NCBI GenBank assembly: GCA_947650365.1
Contig: OX393557.1
Span: forward strand, 49,221,345-49,285,344
DNA length: 64,000 nt
Direction: 5' to 3'
Origin: Chamaelirium japonicum
Lineage: Eukaryota; Streptophyta; Magnoliopsida; Liliales; Melanthiaceae
The notes below the pieces were generated by a model. It was not told the DNA's origin and made no database searches. It saw nothing but the letters and a program-made list of their open reading frames with translations. Positions 1 to 11,470 of this stretch are shown here, in pieces. A program made the position numbers and the translations under genes. Each line of letters begins with the position of its first letter. Positions within the stretch are counted from its first letter, which is position 1.

Positions 1-1700
1 GATGTTGCCTTAAACATTTTAACTAATTAACTATTTTTTAACAAGATAATGGGCAATAAGGGTATTACCGAGCTAATTAAACTCCCTTTTCATTGTTTGT
101 GGGAAAAAAATAATTTTTTTCATAATTAATAACAAACTTTGATGCCTAATGGTACTTAGTTGGTTTTGGTTGTTGCTACTTATTTGCTAAAATGTATGAA
201 TATGATGATCCTTCTATGCAAAAGTTTAAATTCACGAATCTTATCACGAATTCATTGTACTCATTGATTGCAACTCGAGGATTCCAATAGATCACAACGA
301 CGCATATGGCGTAATTCTCATTGCTTCTATATAAGGAGTTCCAGGGGCGAGCGATTTCCCTTCCTCCTTCCTCACCCTCTTTCGATTTCAAGTTATCGAT
401 CTTGTGTCCGTCGGTGCATGTGGCGTTTCATCGAGGTAGATCTTCGCCTAAAAGTCTACATATATTCCTTGATCTACCCTCATATCTTAGAATACCTTTA
501 ACCTTCTACTTTCTTTGAATATATATATAATTTTAGCCTCTTCATCTTCACAATATTCAATTTATTCCTTACATGGTTAGAATCCGTAAGGAAATTCAGT
601 TATCGATATTGTTCTCTAATAAATGTAAAACAACATTAAAATTTTTTGGGATGAAAAAGTTTTTTTCGTCCAATGATCGGATGGACTTATCTATTTGATA
701 TTGTTGTTTATTTTGATTTTAATGATATGACTAACTAAAATGGCTATATATGGAAGAAAACTTTCCCTGGATGGGAGAAGAAAAAGGAAAGAAATTATTA
801 TATAGAAGTTTATAGGTTAGTAAGAATACAGGTCAAAAGCATAGATATATAAATTGATATTTCTACATATCCTTGAGTTTAAATGTCTTTTTAGTTTTTT
901 TTTTTTCCTTCTTCTCGCTAAAATATATTAAACTAATATAGCCATGGGATCTTATATATAACGGCAAGGGAATTGAGGAGCTTGGTAGAGTCTAGTTTGA
1001 AACTTTCTTCTAGATTCTATAAATAAGGTTATCAATGGGTCGGGCATCGGTCGGACTCAATCAAACCAGGTTTGGGGTTTTTCATTTCTTCCCACGACTT
1101 AAGTTCGGGCTCATTTTGTTACGGGTTTTAAAGACAAGTCCAACTTTGAGTCAGCATCATGGTTCAAGCCTGGGTCGAGATTTAGGCCAAAAATCTTCAA
1201 TGGTCAAAAAAGAGAACCCCTTATTATAGTAGTATTAGTTAGGATTATTTTTAAATTATATAAGTTCACCCCCAAAATGTTTTACAAAATTTTAGATCCC
1301 CCCCCCCAACACACACACACACACACCACCCCAAAGATTTATGTAAAACTATATGTTTTTTTTTATATATAGTTAAATCAACACATAGGGCTCGAAAAAA
1401 CATAAAAATGATATATTAAGGCTCAAAACTGACAACAAATGAGTTATTAATAGAAGTTTAAAATTTTTATTATAATTACGCCCTTATATCCTTAGATGTA
1501 AAGGTTTTTATTATAATTCAATCATTTTTGCCTTTAACTGCAATTCCTGAATTTCTTTAAATTTTCTAAAAACATCCACAACATAAATTTGGGTCAGGTC
1601 AGAAGCATCAATGTAGGTCGGATCAGAACTTGTTTATTGGGTTTGATTTTACTTAATATGTATTGTTTTATAATTTGGTATATTATATAAAAAACTAAAA
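1..1700. other. Intergenic AT-rich DNA without a recognised gene
   Basis: No reading frame here resembles a protein I know. Bases 1027-1220 and 1595-1650 hold degenerate GGGTCGG-like stretches of the kind found at the ends of hAT-like elements elsewhere in this window. There is a short CA repeat near 1305-1325. No boundaries or target duplications could be fixed. Confidence 0.5.
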
Positions 1701-1707
1701 ATATAAA

Positions 1708-1985
1708 GGTAAATTGTATACATACCCCAAACACTTGTAATAAGGGCATGTTCAAGAGAGAAAAGAGTGTATTCAAGGGAGTGAACAATTTAATTGTTGG
1801 GGACCTGGGGTCTATTTAAGAGGAATGGCGGGTTTATCTGGGGTGTATTCAAAGGGGTGGGGTGGATGGCGTAAGGGTATTTTCAGAATGGTAGTGGGGG
1901 TATGATCCAAGAAAATGGTGTGTATTCAAGTTTGATGAAAAATATGGTATGTTTACATGTTAGTGGGGATTGTATAAACTTTACC
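1708..1985. repeat. Foldback (MITE-like) inverted repeat
   Basis: The left end (GGTAAATTGTATACA) is roughly the reverse complement of the right end (TGTATAAACTTTACC), and complementarity continues imperfectly inward. The element has no coding capacity. It resembles the other GGTAAA-ended foldbacks at 3570-3808 and 11897-12148. The arms are diverged, so the limits are approximate. Confidence 0.45.
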
Positions 1986-2589
1986 AATATAAAACCCACA
2001 TACCCCAACTGGGTCATCTCCATCTTCACCTTTGCACAAACATAGCAGATCAATGAAAAAGGAGGAACCCACCTCACTTCCGGTCATCACTCGTCGATCA
2101 ATCACCGCCGCTCGCACATCGTGGCTAATGCTCTCGGCCTCCCTATGACCCTTGACCAAGTTCTTCTATAAGCTGTATGTTGGCCTCTTTGGATTTCACT
2201 ATCGGTTCTGCACTGTCCAACCACCATTGGAGGATAAAAATTAGGGCTTTTGCTTCAATTAACATATTTGCATATAGGATATCAAAACCCCTTAATAAAG
2301 TATCGATTTGAGGGTTTCGACCGAAAAAATGAAATTCCCCTCCTTTTCAATATTGAAGGGTAAAAAAAAAAATTCATTTGTTGGCCATTTTGGTTGTCAT
2401 TTGTCGAAATCGAAAACTCTGGAGCAAAATAGTAATCATATTCCAAGATACAAATCTATCAAATCTTTTCCTTTCTCCAAATATGAGTGCTCTTTGCATA
2501 GGATACTAAGGTCGTGCTGTCATCAAAGAGGTCACATTACCATTCAACATCATTTTCGGGTTCATATTTTTTACAGCTATTTGTGATTC

Positions 2590-3118
2590 TCGATTGCAAG
2601 AATTAAACACAGGTTCAAGGAATATGTAATGGGGTTGCTTGTTCTTAGCTCAGCTCTAGATCCAAGGAATGATTATAGATCATTCAAAATCAAGGATATT
2701 TACAAACTTACAAATAAATTTTATTCCAATGATTTTACAAAGATGAAACAATACAATTGAAATTTTAGCTGCAAAAACTATGAGATTGATATTCCTAACA
2801 ATTCCCAGTTTCAAAAGTTGTAATCATTTTCCAAGTTGTGCCAAGTGATGATGAAAACAATAAACTCCACAATTTATTCTCTTATAGATAGATTAATTCG
2901 CCTTGTATTAACTTTACCTATTTTAACGACTACAACGGGACATGCATTTTCAACTACGAACAATGTCAAAGACTAAATTGCGCAACATGATGGAGGATGA
3001 TTCTCTAGCAAGTTACTTGGTCACATATATTAAAAATAACATTGCTCGGAATTTTGATATTGATTTTATCATAGATGTGTTTTATGTTATGAGGGAGCAT
3101 CGGTCACGATTCAAATAA
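2590..3118 (+). pseudogene. hAT transposase C-terminal remnant (TTF/dimerisation type)
   Basis: Two overlapping reading frames together resemble the C-terminal dimerisation region of plant hAT transposases of the TTF zinc-finger type. The first frame gives DRLIRLVLTLP followed by a degraded copy of the family's AFS motif near 2889-2960. The second frame starts at 2963 and gives KLRNMMEDD, ASYLVTYI and a C-terminal REHRSRFK before a TAA at 3116-3118. A single-base shift near 2970 separates the two. The upstream part (2590-2880) has several stops but keeps family-like spacing. The copy is dead; the family call is fairly sure, the left limit is not. Confidence 0.7.
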
Positions 3119-3301
3119 GGCAATGCTATCTTTTTTGTAAATCAATATGAATGCAAATGAACATATTGTGTTGTATTTTGATCATATTTTTGCGATTGAG
3201 TGTATTGACTACAAGTATCTATTTATATGTTTTGTGTTAATAGAGTTTTATATTACATTTCTCATCTTCTTTACAATTTTATTGGTTGTTTATACCCTCG
3301 G

Positions 3302-3317
3302 CCCCCCCCCCCCCCCC
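3302..3317 (+). repeat. Poly-C run (16 C)
   Basis: An uninterrupted C homopolymer. Together with the 21-C run at 3529-3549 it brackets about 210 bp of otherwise ordinary sequence. Its true length may be uncertain because homopolymers assemble badly. Confidence 0.9.
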
Positions 3318-3528
3318 GATCTAATTCCTAGATCCGTCCCTGGCGGGTACCTTTTGATACACCCATCAAAAAAAAGAAAAAGAACTTACTTATGTAGGCC
3401 TATATTGGCACCTCATTTGATCGCAAAGTACTCATAGCCCCCTCCATCGTAGGCCTGCATGTCTGCCCCTTTTCCAACGGCACCCCCACCCCCTTGGCCA
3501 TTGTCGCCTTGTCCCTTTTTGCACACAA

Positions 3529-3549
3529 CCCCCCCCCCCCCCCCCCCCC
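3529..3549 (+). repeat. Poly-C run (21 C)
   Basis: An uninterrupted C homopolymer about 20 bp upstream of a foldback element. Length calls in such runs are often unreliable. Confidence 0.9.
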
Positions 3550-3569
3550 AAACCCTAATGATTTTTTTA

Positions 3570-3808
3570 GGGTAAATTACACTTAGACCCCTTGTAGTCT
3601 GACCAATTATCACGTTTAGGTTCACCCCCTCATGTTTAAAACCCTACAAATGCCCCTGTAGTTTATGTTTCCTTTGCACTACCACCCCCTCGGGAGGGCA
3701 TAAAAGTGATGTTCTTCAAACTACAGGGGAGCATTTGTAGGGTTTTACACATGAGGGGGTGCAAGTGATAAACGTTCAAATTACATGGGTTTCTATGTAT
3801 AGTTTATT
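3570..3808. repeat. Foldback MITE with GGGTAAATTACACTT end
   Basis: The left arm (GGGTAAATTACACTTAGACC, then CACCCCCTCATGTTTAAAAC) reappears inverted in the right arm (ACACATGAGGGGGTGCAAG, then a decayed terminus). The two arms nearly meet around CCCTCGGGAGGG in the centre, so the transcript could fold into one long hairpin. The same terminal sequence occurs at 11897-12148, so the two are members of one family. Confidence 0.7.
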
Positions 3809-3984
3809 TTTTTTTTTTGGTTATTAGCCTAAGGCCCTTCTAACTAACTCTATAGTTTGTAAACTCCCTCTAACTGTTTCGTAGTGTGTTAGGTCCCTCC
3901 CTCACTCTTTTTTTTAAATGACCATTTTGCCCCTCTAATTAGCCCTCTAGAACTTGATCTACAATTTTTTTAAATGCATTGTGT

Positions 3985-4500
3985 AGTGAAAGCCCCAATA
4001 GTAGGCACAAAACATTTTAGATGCTACAGTGATTTCACTTTAGCAGTAATATTTTAGAGTGTATTTTGGTCGCTCTAGTGATTTCACTGTAGCAATCGAA
4101 TTTATACTCTATACCCGAATTTATACTCAATAGCTGCTACAGTCATTTCACTGTAGCAGTAATATTTCGGAGTTTAAATTTGATCGCTACAGTAAAATCA
4201 CTGCAACTGCTACAATGATTTCACTGTAACAATCAAATTTATACTCTATACACACCCGAATTTATACTCCATAACTGCTACAATGATTTCATTATAGCAA
4301 TAATATTATGGAGTATAAATTTGGTTGCTACAGTGAAATCGTTGTAGCTGCTACAATGATTTCACTGTAGCAACCGAATTTATACTTCATATAGACCTAA
4401 TTTATACTCCATTATCCTGAATTGAAATCACTATAACTATAGATATGGAGTATAAATTTGGTCTATCGGAGTATAAATTTGGGGGTATTTTAGTCATTTG
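3985..4500. repeat. Clustered 20-bp palindromes (CTACAGTGATTTCACTGTAG)
   Basis: At least six copies or near-copies of the self-complementary motif CTACAGTGATTTCACTGTAG occur here, separated by AATTTATACTCNATA-like spacers. The right end reads GGGGGTATTTTAGTCATTTG. A second locus with the same palindrome and a similar right end lies at about 59,990-60,365. The arrangement suggests a non-coding mobile repeat, but I found no terminal repeats or target duplication. Confidence 0.7.
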
Positions 4501-5187
4501 ATAGGGGTTGAGTAGGTCAACAAGGGTTTAATGTAAAAGAGTCTTTTCAAGCTCAGTCTTGGCTCAAACCAAAACATTGTCGGGACTAGTGGTTAAAAGC
4601 ATATTACATAAAGGGCTTTTCAACAAGTACCTCTTTTTGTTTTAATAAAAACTTTTTGGGCGGCAACATTAAATTGATGGGTGCATATCGTGCTGCATGC
4701 ATATTGAGGTACTGCCATATCACCTGTTTCTGCAGAATATATGACCGCATATTTTGTCTTCGTCGAAGCCATTCATGCAATGCTAAGGGGCTGTTTGGCA
4801 TAAGGCACATGTCATTTCTCTGTTTCTTGTAGAAGGCTTGTGTCTCAGGCAGAATGTGACAGCACAATCCTGTATAGAAATTACGTTTGGAATGTGACAC
4901 AAAAATCTTGCTGAACCCATATCCTTTGGCACAAAAACACAGAAATAACATTTGGTATATAGTAAGATAGAACATACAACAAAAAATATAGAAGTAATAT
5001 TTTACGTACTATCCAACAACTAAATTATTTATCCAATAAGAGAATTAAATTATTGATCGACTTCTTAAAATATTTAATATTTTAATAATAAAATTTTAAA
5101 ATAAAATTTATGTCAATATAATCAAATATACCGATGATGTGCATAAAGAAGATCAATTATCTGGTCGCGTTGCTGTGAGATCTCTAA
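4501..5187. other. Non-coding stretch including a possible Harbinger end
   Basis: The only readable signal is GGGGCTGTTTGGCA at 4787-4800, preceded by TAA. This resembles the terminus and TAA target duplication of plant PIF/Harbinger elements. The rest is AT-rich and has no convincing coding sequence. Confidence 0.4.
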
Positions 5188-6240
5188 TCATCCAGCTATT
5201 GTTCCTATCTCAATAGAACTATTTGAATGACTAGCATCATCATCATTATTGGGTACAATTAGGTCATCGTTCTCATTTGCCTGAAAGTGACGATCCATGT
5301 GTGTAGCTCTACAAACTAAATTGTGTAATGGACAATATGCTATCATAATCTTAGTTTGAGTTCTTATAGAATATGATGATATGAGTTTCAAAAAAGAAAA
5401 TTTGCTCTTCATGACACCAAAGGTTCTCTCGATAATATTTTGAAGAAAAAAGTGGTGATCTTTGAATAACTCTTTTTTCTCTCGAGATGATCTGTCTTCT
5501 CCCCTAAAAAAAGAAATATGATATCTTTTATTATTGTATGGCATAAAATATCCGGATAATCTAGTATATCCTGAATCAACAATATAGTATTTACTTGCAT
5601 TGAAAAATATTATATTTTTTAGACTCAAAACACATGATAATTCTAAAAGATTTAATGATAATAAGAGAATATCAATAGGCAGATGAAGAAATTGGAGTAC
5701 AAAATTTGTAATAGCTTCAATAAAAACATATGAGTCATTAGTAATTTCCTCCCAACCCACATACATAAAGGTGAATCATATGTTGAAATCACAAGCACAT
5801 AATACATTATGTGTAACAATTATTTTTCATTCTCTAAATAAAATTTGATTTTTAGTATGAACCAAAGCACTCACATGAGTACCATTAATACAATCATGTA
5901 TATAAATTATTTTTTATAATTTTAAATTCATAAAAAATTATTAAGAAAAAAAAAGATAATTACATATTTACTTTAAAATAAGGATAATATTTGGGGTCAT
6001 TGCAGATATAAGATGACACATCAAAAAATAAAGGTGGTCTTATCTCATGTCTCAGTAATTGTACCAAAATGTTTAGTACCCTGCAAAAGTATCGACTTAT
6101 TGTTTTTTTGAAATATTGAAATCTATCTATTATATTTCAATTACTTGCAATGCATGCAACAATTATGCAAAATATAGCCAATTGTTCCTCTACTGTAAAA
6201 AACTTTAATTATCAAGAAGATTTATTCTCCTGAGTGTGTA
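5188..6240 (-). pseudogene. PIF/Harbinger DDE transposase, inactivated
   Basis: Read on the minus strand, the region matches the order of Harbinger nucleases (DDE_Tnp_4). An N-terminal helix-turn-helix part (EEQLAIF, then FQYFKKTISRYF) is followed by a first catalytic segment reading CINGTHV. Next come YYIVDSGY with the second Asp and NIIERTFGVMKSKF with the Glu, then a C-terminal ALHNLVCR-like stretch (here CPLHNLVCR). The normal first motif has Asp before GTH, and here it is Asn. In-frame stops occur just after the first motif and again before the open part (5188-5766). A splice acceptor upstream of CINGTHV seems lost. The family call is firm and the copy is inactive. Confidence 0.8.
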
Positions 6241-6541
6241 ATATAAATTTCAAAATATATCTTAATTCATTCGAAATAAGTCTTTGCAACTTTTGGGGTG
6301 TCTAGTTAACACTTTGAATACAAAATATGTTTCACATTCGTCGATGTCTCTCTTAGGTTTTTTTGTTAGAGTTGCACTTGATCTTTTTAATAATAGAATT
6401 TCTTAGTCTCAAAGAATCAATTCCACCATCGATGATGTCTTCTTCATCAGAAGACGTGTATGTAATTACTTGTGCATTGTTTTCTTCATCAATTGACATA
6501 ATTGAACCTAAACAATTTTTTGTAAACAATGTTAAAATATA

Positions 6542-6690
<149 letters not shown>

Positions 6691-7134
6691 AACCACATGA
6701 CATAATTAAAGACAAAGTTAAATAAATAAGATATTAACTAAACAAATTAATACTGTAATTAAATATAGTTAAAAAATTAACACAGCTAAAAAATACTATA
6801 AAAGTTAAGGAAATAAGATGCATCTCAAATGTCATTAAGTTCAAAAATAAGATAGATCACCATAAATTAAAAAAAAAAACTTATTGAGTCTACAAAAAAA
6901 ATTATTATAACTGTCATTAATTATCTCTTAATATGATACGCAATAATTATATTCTCCTTTCATCATTAAATGTGATGAAGAACTATTGAAATTATGGATC
7001 ACTCATGATTTGCTTTTCCACTTTCACCAACAATGAGATAGGTAGGTCTAGTATCCCTATTAATATTTATGTACCTTTCAGGACTAAATGCATATCATTA
7101 TTATCCTTTGTAGCCTTTTCATTTTTTGAGCGAA

Positions 7135-7880
7135 TTAAATCAGCCATATTCTCTTCGGCTTGATGGAATGCCAATAATGCGTTGACCAATAAGCTCCCAT
7201 CGCCTTTCTTTCTGCGATGACTACTAGTAAGAGTTGTTGATCGAGAACATTTTTTCTATTATCGGTGTCATCCCTGACATCCAGTAGATTATAAGACTCC
7301 TCCCCTAACTCTACTATATCATCATCAATGTCCAAGGGAGATTGGGTGGATGCCCTTGCTCCTACTCCAGTCACAATGGTGTCTCCATATATCAAGTCCA
7401 GCTCATCAAACATATGACATCCCTTATTTTTGAACTGCCTGACATCGGGATTTAACTGTTAAAAAAACAATACAACGAATTTAATTATACATATTAATAA
7501 AAAAATTATATATTAGATTAATCACAATGTACAACACAAATAATTTATATTAGTTAACTTCAAATAATTCTCCCAGGCATCATTTGGAACCGTAACTGTC
7601 TTCGTAATAGGATCCCATCCAAATCCTGTTTGTTGATCACGTAATTGTTTGAATTCTTTGTATGACACCCTTAACTTGTTAAATTTATTCTTAAATTTAT
7701 CCTTTATCCAATCATACCTGGTTTTCTTCTTGAACTCTGCAATAATTTTGTTCCATGATTTAAGAAAAAAATATGGTTGTCGTTATGTTTCTTTTACTAA
7801 CATGATCTGTCATAATTTGGATAAGTACAGTCTTATCTCGGGAATATCACTTTGCAACTTCTATAGCAATGTTAAGTCTA
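7135..7880 (-). pseudogene. Harbinger Myb/SANT-like partner protein (ORF1)
   Basis: The minus strand encodes a Myb/SANT-like domain of the type that accompanies PIF/Harbinger transposases and helps them bind their ends. It reads LKSWNKIIAEFKKKTRYDW, then NKFNKLRVSYKEFKQLRDQ and TGFGWDPITKTVTVPND near 7560-7770. A gap of about 100 bp ending in a TTTTTTAACAG acceptor-like sequence may be an intron. It is followed by the conserved continuation LNPDVRQFKNKGC and MFDELDLIYGDTIVTG (7370-7460), then an acidic low-complexity tail. The N-terminal part above 7780 is degraded. It could be a spliced gene whose first exon has decayed. Confidence 0.7.
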
Positions 7881-7899
7881 CTCATCAATGAAAAACACA

Positions 7900-8521
7900 A
7901 TAATAAATTAATAGCAATAACAAAAAGTTGATGAATGTTATTCAAGTAACCTTTAAGATATGAAGCTTAAGATAGGACCAACGGATCAATAAAAATTTAT
8001 AAATCTTATAGTTAAGATAGGGCTAGTGAATCAATAAAAATTCATAAATTAGTATTGTTTTCATTGTGGCAAGCCTTTACATCAAAAATAAAGAGAAAGA
8101 GAGATACCTGAAGGAGGGGCGGCACTCGGAGTCGCACCTTGAGGACGGACGACGATCTGCTTTTTCAAAACTATGATTTGCGAGAAGAGAGAGAAGAGAT
8201 TTGCTCTAAATAAAATGTTTTGCATGATTTACAGAGAGGGGGGGGGGGGGGGGTGAGGGACGTGGATTATATTAAAAAAAGATGATCCAAGAGAAGGAGA
8301 GGGGGGGGGGGGGACTTGGACTATGCTAAAAAAAATGATCAGAGGAAGAGAGTTGCTCTAAAAAAAAACTTGTTCTAAAGGGGAGGCTCATCAGTGTGTA
8401 GGCTTTTCCATGGAAATCTATGGTGTTGGGTTTCATCCCCTTGGCATCTTGCTACATTCCCATATGGAAAGGAAATAGAGAGATTACTTCCCATTGATAT
8501 ATATGTATGTGTGTGTGTGTG

Positions 8522-8560
<39 letters not shown>
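7900..8560. repeat. Repeat-rich stretch with G-runs and GT/TA microsatellites
   Basis: This stretch has no gene. It holds G-runs at about 8237-8253 and 8303-8314, a GT tract near 8506-8530 and a TA tract near 8533-8564. Its GAGAGATTTGCTCTAAA units and a nearby CTGAAGGAGG-like segment resemble the array at 9850-10670. Confidence 0.7.
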
Positions 8561-8564
<4 letters not shown>

Positions 8565-8566
<2 letters not shown>

Positions 8567-8949
8567 GGAGGGATACTCTTACTAATGGAATCTTACTAAT
8601 GAAAGTTACAAATCGTCTTTTACCTACCTCGAGGTTTCAGAATTTGATGAAACTTGGTGGGGATGCTCTCTATGGCAAGTTGATCATCCTCACCAAAAAT
8701 CATCAAATTCAATAACCTCTAGGGGCATCAAAGATGGTTTTCAAATTAACGGTTAAAATGAACGGTCGATAAAGCTTCTAATATCTGATGCCCCTAAAGG
8801 TTATAGAATTTGATGATTTTTGGTGAGGATGATCAACATGCCATAGAGAGCATCCCCACCAAGTTTCATCAAATTCTGAAACCTCTAGGTTAAGTAAAAG
8901 ACGATTTGTAACTTTCATTAGTAAGATTCCATTAGTAAGAGTATCCCTG

Positions 8950-8953
<4 letters not shown>
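8565..8953. mobile_element. 389-bp near-perfect inverted repeat (foldback MITE)
   Basis: Two arms of about 170-180 bp are almost exact reverse complements, from GGGATACTCTTACTAATGG on the left to CCATTAGTAAGAGTATCCC on the right, around a loop of roughly 50 bp near 8736-8785. Both ends sit in TA repeats, so a TA target duplication is possible but cannot be proven. The arms are much better preserved than in the other foldbacks, which points to a recent insertion. Confidence 0.85.
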
Positions 8954-9028
<75 letters not shown>

Positions 9029-9128
9029 TTCCCGTTGGACATTTCCCTCATATTGTCACTATATCCTCCTTTAAAGAATTCATCATTTCCTCTACATATT
9101 TGTTTCAGATTCCCTAGTTTCGGTACCA

Positions 9129-9795
9129 ATGTCGAAACCCACCTCTCAGCAACGGCCTGAAGATCGTAGAAGCGGCTTCTGTAGAGAGACCAAGACCTAC
9201 CACAACCTCTGGGCCCCCATACCCCTCCCTCTCGAATCCGAGCCCCTCTCCTATACTTCATATGCCTTCTCCCTCCTTCCCTCCCCACTGCCCTCGAACC
9301 CGGTCCTCATCGATGCCGCCACCAGCGCCGCCGTTTCCTACCCCAACTTCATCTCCCAGGTCTAGGTCCTAGCTGCCTCACTCTGCTCCCAGCTGGGCCT
9401 TGCCAAGGGACACAAGGCGTTTGTCATCTCCCTCACCCGCCTTGACATCCCTGTCCTCTACTTCACCCTCCTTTCCATCGGTACTGTCATCTCGCTCGCC
9501 AATTTCGTCAGTACCCCTGACGAGATCTCCCGCCAGTTCCAGCTCACCCGGCCCGCCGTCGCCTTCGTCACTTCCTCTTTCGCCCATAAGCTCCCCCACA
9601 ATGTTACCACCATTGTCCTTGACTCCCCATGCTTCTGCTCCCTCCTCTTCCTCAGCCTTGGCTCTGCCTTCGCCACAGTCGATGGGGGCCATGACCGCCA
9701 GGTACCACCGTTGTCCTCTACTCCCCAGGACGACGAGGCTATGACCGTTGTCCTCTACTCCTCCGGGACGACGGGGCCATTACCGCCGGGTACCA
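9129..9795 (+). pseudogene. 4-coumarate:CoA ligase-like (AMP-binding) pseudogene fragment
   Basis: One continuous frame reads like the N-terminal third of plant 4CL-like acyl-CoA synthetases, which activate aromatic or oxylipin acids to CoA esters. It shows DRRSGFC, a proline-rich stretch, YAFSLLPSPLPSNPVLIDAA, LGLAKGHKAF, VLYFTLLSIGTVISLANF and DEISRQFQLTRPAVAFVTS. It ends at the ATP-binding motif LYSSGTTG near 9752-9775. A TAG at 9363-9365 interrupts it, and the C-terminal two thirds of the enzyme are missing. A local duplication of about 35 bp (two copies of CCGTTGTCCTCTACTCC) sits just before the motif. The GC-rich base composition contrasts with the flanks. It is a dead gene fragment, possibly moved here by a transposon. 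Confidence 0.85.
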
Positions 9796-9849
9796 CGCAT
9801 CATTGGTGGATCGGGAGGCCCCGTTGGTGGCTCTATTCATGATCTGAGA

Positions 9850-10247
9850 GACAGATATAGAGAGAGAGAAGGGATATTTGCTAAAGAAAAATAAACCTAG
9901 TTTTGCATGGTCTGAAGAGGGGGGGAGAGAGAGGTCGGTGCATTTTTCCCTCTCATCATAACCAATGCTCCCCCGTGACGTTACCCATGATCTGAGAGAG
10001 AGAGAGAGAAAGAGAGAGATTTCTTAAAAAAAAACAATGATCTCTAAATAAAACCAATGATCCGAGAGAGAGAGAGAAGAGAGATTTGTTTAAAAAAAAC
10101 CTTGCATTGGATGGTCTGCACAGAGAGAGAGAGGGAGGAGAGAGAGAGAATTATTAAAAAAAATATGCGTTGTTAGTCTCCAGAGAGAAAGAGAGAGGAG
10201 AGAGAGAAGAGACTTGTTAAAAAAAACCTGCTTTGGTCGCGCGCGCA

Positions 10248-10280
<33 letters not shown>

Positions 10281-10355
10281 GAGAGATTTGTTTTAAAAAA
10301 AAAAACTGCTTTGCTGGTCTGCAAAGAGAGCGAGAGAAAGCGAGAGAGAGAGAGA

Positions 10356-10423
<68 letters not shown>

Positions 10424-10670
10424 ACCTGAAGGAGGCCGCTCGGACTCGAAGGAGGACGTCTCTGGGAATCTCGAGAGAGAAAGATAAGAGAGATTTGTTT
10501 AAAAAAAAATACTTTGCTGGTCTGCACACACACACACACAGAGGGGGGGGGGGGAGAGGGGATCACACCTAGAGGAGGCTGCTTGGACTTGGAGGAGGAC
10601 GTCTCTGGGAATCAGAGGAGATCGCACCTGGAGGAGGCCACTCGGACGAGGACATCTCTGGGAATCGTAG
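9850..10670. repeat. GA-rich minisatellite-like array
   Basis: A block of about 55-110 bp is repeated with changes: a (GA)n run, then GAGATTTGTTTAAAAAAAA, then TGCTTTGCTGGTCTGCA. The longest pure GA stretch lies at about 10360-10422. Three copies of an unrelated segment (AGGAGGACGTCTCTGGGAATC-like) follow near 10,426, 10,565 and 10,620. Long open frames of Ser-Leu or Arg-Glu across it come from the dinucleotide repeat and are not genes. Confidence 0.85.
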
Positions 10671-10736
10671 GCCAATCAGTGTTTTTTGAATAGTTGGGCA
10701 TGGATAGGATTGATTGGGCACGATTAAAAGCGATAT

Positions 10737-11088
10737 TAGGGATGTCAACGATGTGGTTTAAACCAAAAACCGCGATAAATCGCACCGTATGGTGCGGTTT
10801 TGGTTTACCAAAATATAAAATCGTTACGGTGCGGTGCGGTGCGGTTTCGGTTTTTGGTATAGCGGTGCGGTTTTGGTTTTGACCAAAACAGTATAAAACC
10901 ACATCGTTTAGGAAATTCTAGTGATAAACAGCGGTGCACCGCACCGCATGGTGCGGTTTCGGTTTTACATAAGGGTACATCGTTGCGGTGCGGTGCGATT
11001 TTGGTGTGGCGATTCGGTGTAGCAGTGTTGTTTTGATTTTGCTTGAAATCGTATCGTTGTCATCTCGGAGTTTGGCTATCACAACCGG
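10737..11088. mobile_element. Possible hAT-like non-autonomous element with GGTGCGG arrays
   Basis: The interior is built from many copies of GGTGCGGTTT and its complement. The left end starts TAGGGATGTCAACGATG, an hAT-like terminus. A near-matching inverted sequence (ATCGTTGTCATCTC) lies about 25 bp inside the proposed right end. The flanks read agcgatat on the left and agcgataa on the right, which fits an 8-bp target duplication with one change. The right terminus is poorly conserved, so the exact right limit is uncertain. Confidence 0.45.
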
Positions 11089-11183
11089 AGCGATAAAATA
11101 TTGTTCCTTATTTCTTTGTGCGGCATTTAAAAACCTCAGGCACATCATCAAATATGTTCAACAAAAAATAACAACCAAGCACA

Positions 11184-11470
11184 TTTTTTTTTGGGTTATT
11201 TTGACTTTTCCCCCCAAATTTTGCCTTGAATTATATTTTACCCCCCATGTTTTCATTAATTAGATTTTACCCCCCAAAACTAACTGTTCCGTCAGCTCAC
11301 ACCATCTAAGAGTAAGGGTGATCTGACGGAAAAGAATAAAGTTTTGGGGGTGTGAGTTGACGGCACAGTTACTTTTGGGGGTAAAGTCTAATTAATGAAA
11401 TATAGGGGGTAAAATATAATTCAAGGCAAAATTTGGGGGGCAAAGTCAAAATAACACTTTTTTTTTTTTG
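11184..11470. mobile_element. Foldback MITE in the ADA2 promoter
   Basis: The left arm (GGGTTATTTTGACTTTTCCC, then TTTTGCCTTGAATTATATTTT) is mirrored by the right arm (AAAATATAATTCAAGGCAAAA, then CAAAGTCAAAATAACAC). Each arm is about 120 bp, around a short loop near 11,300-11,340. It ends roughly 160 bp before the ADA2 start codon, so it lies in the promoter or 5' UTR. Confidence 0.75.

Noticed and set aside
9378..9744. Open frames overlapping the 4CL-like pseudogene in other frames and on the minus strand
   Set aside because: The homologous frame is clear; the others are by-products of high GC.
10090..10566. 158-codon minus-strand frame rich in Ser-Leu, and its plus-strand counterparts
   Set aside because: The sequence is produced by the GA/CT dinucleotide array; no domain or codon bias.
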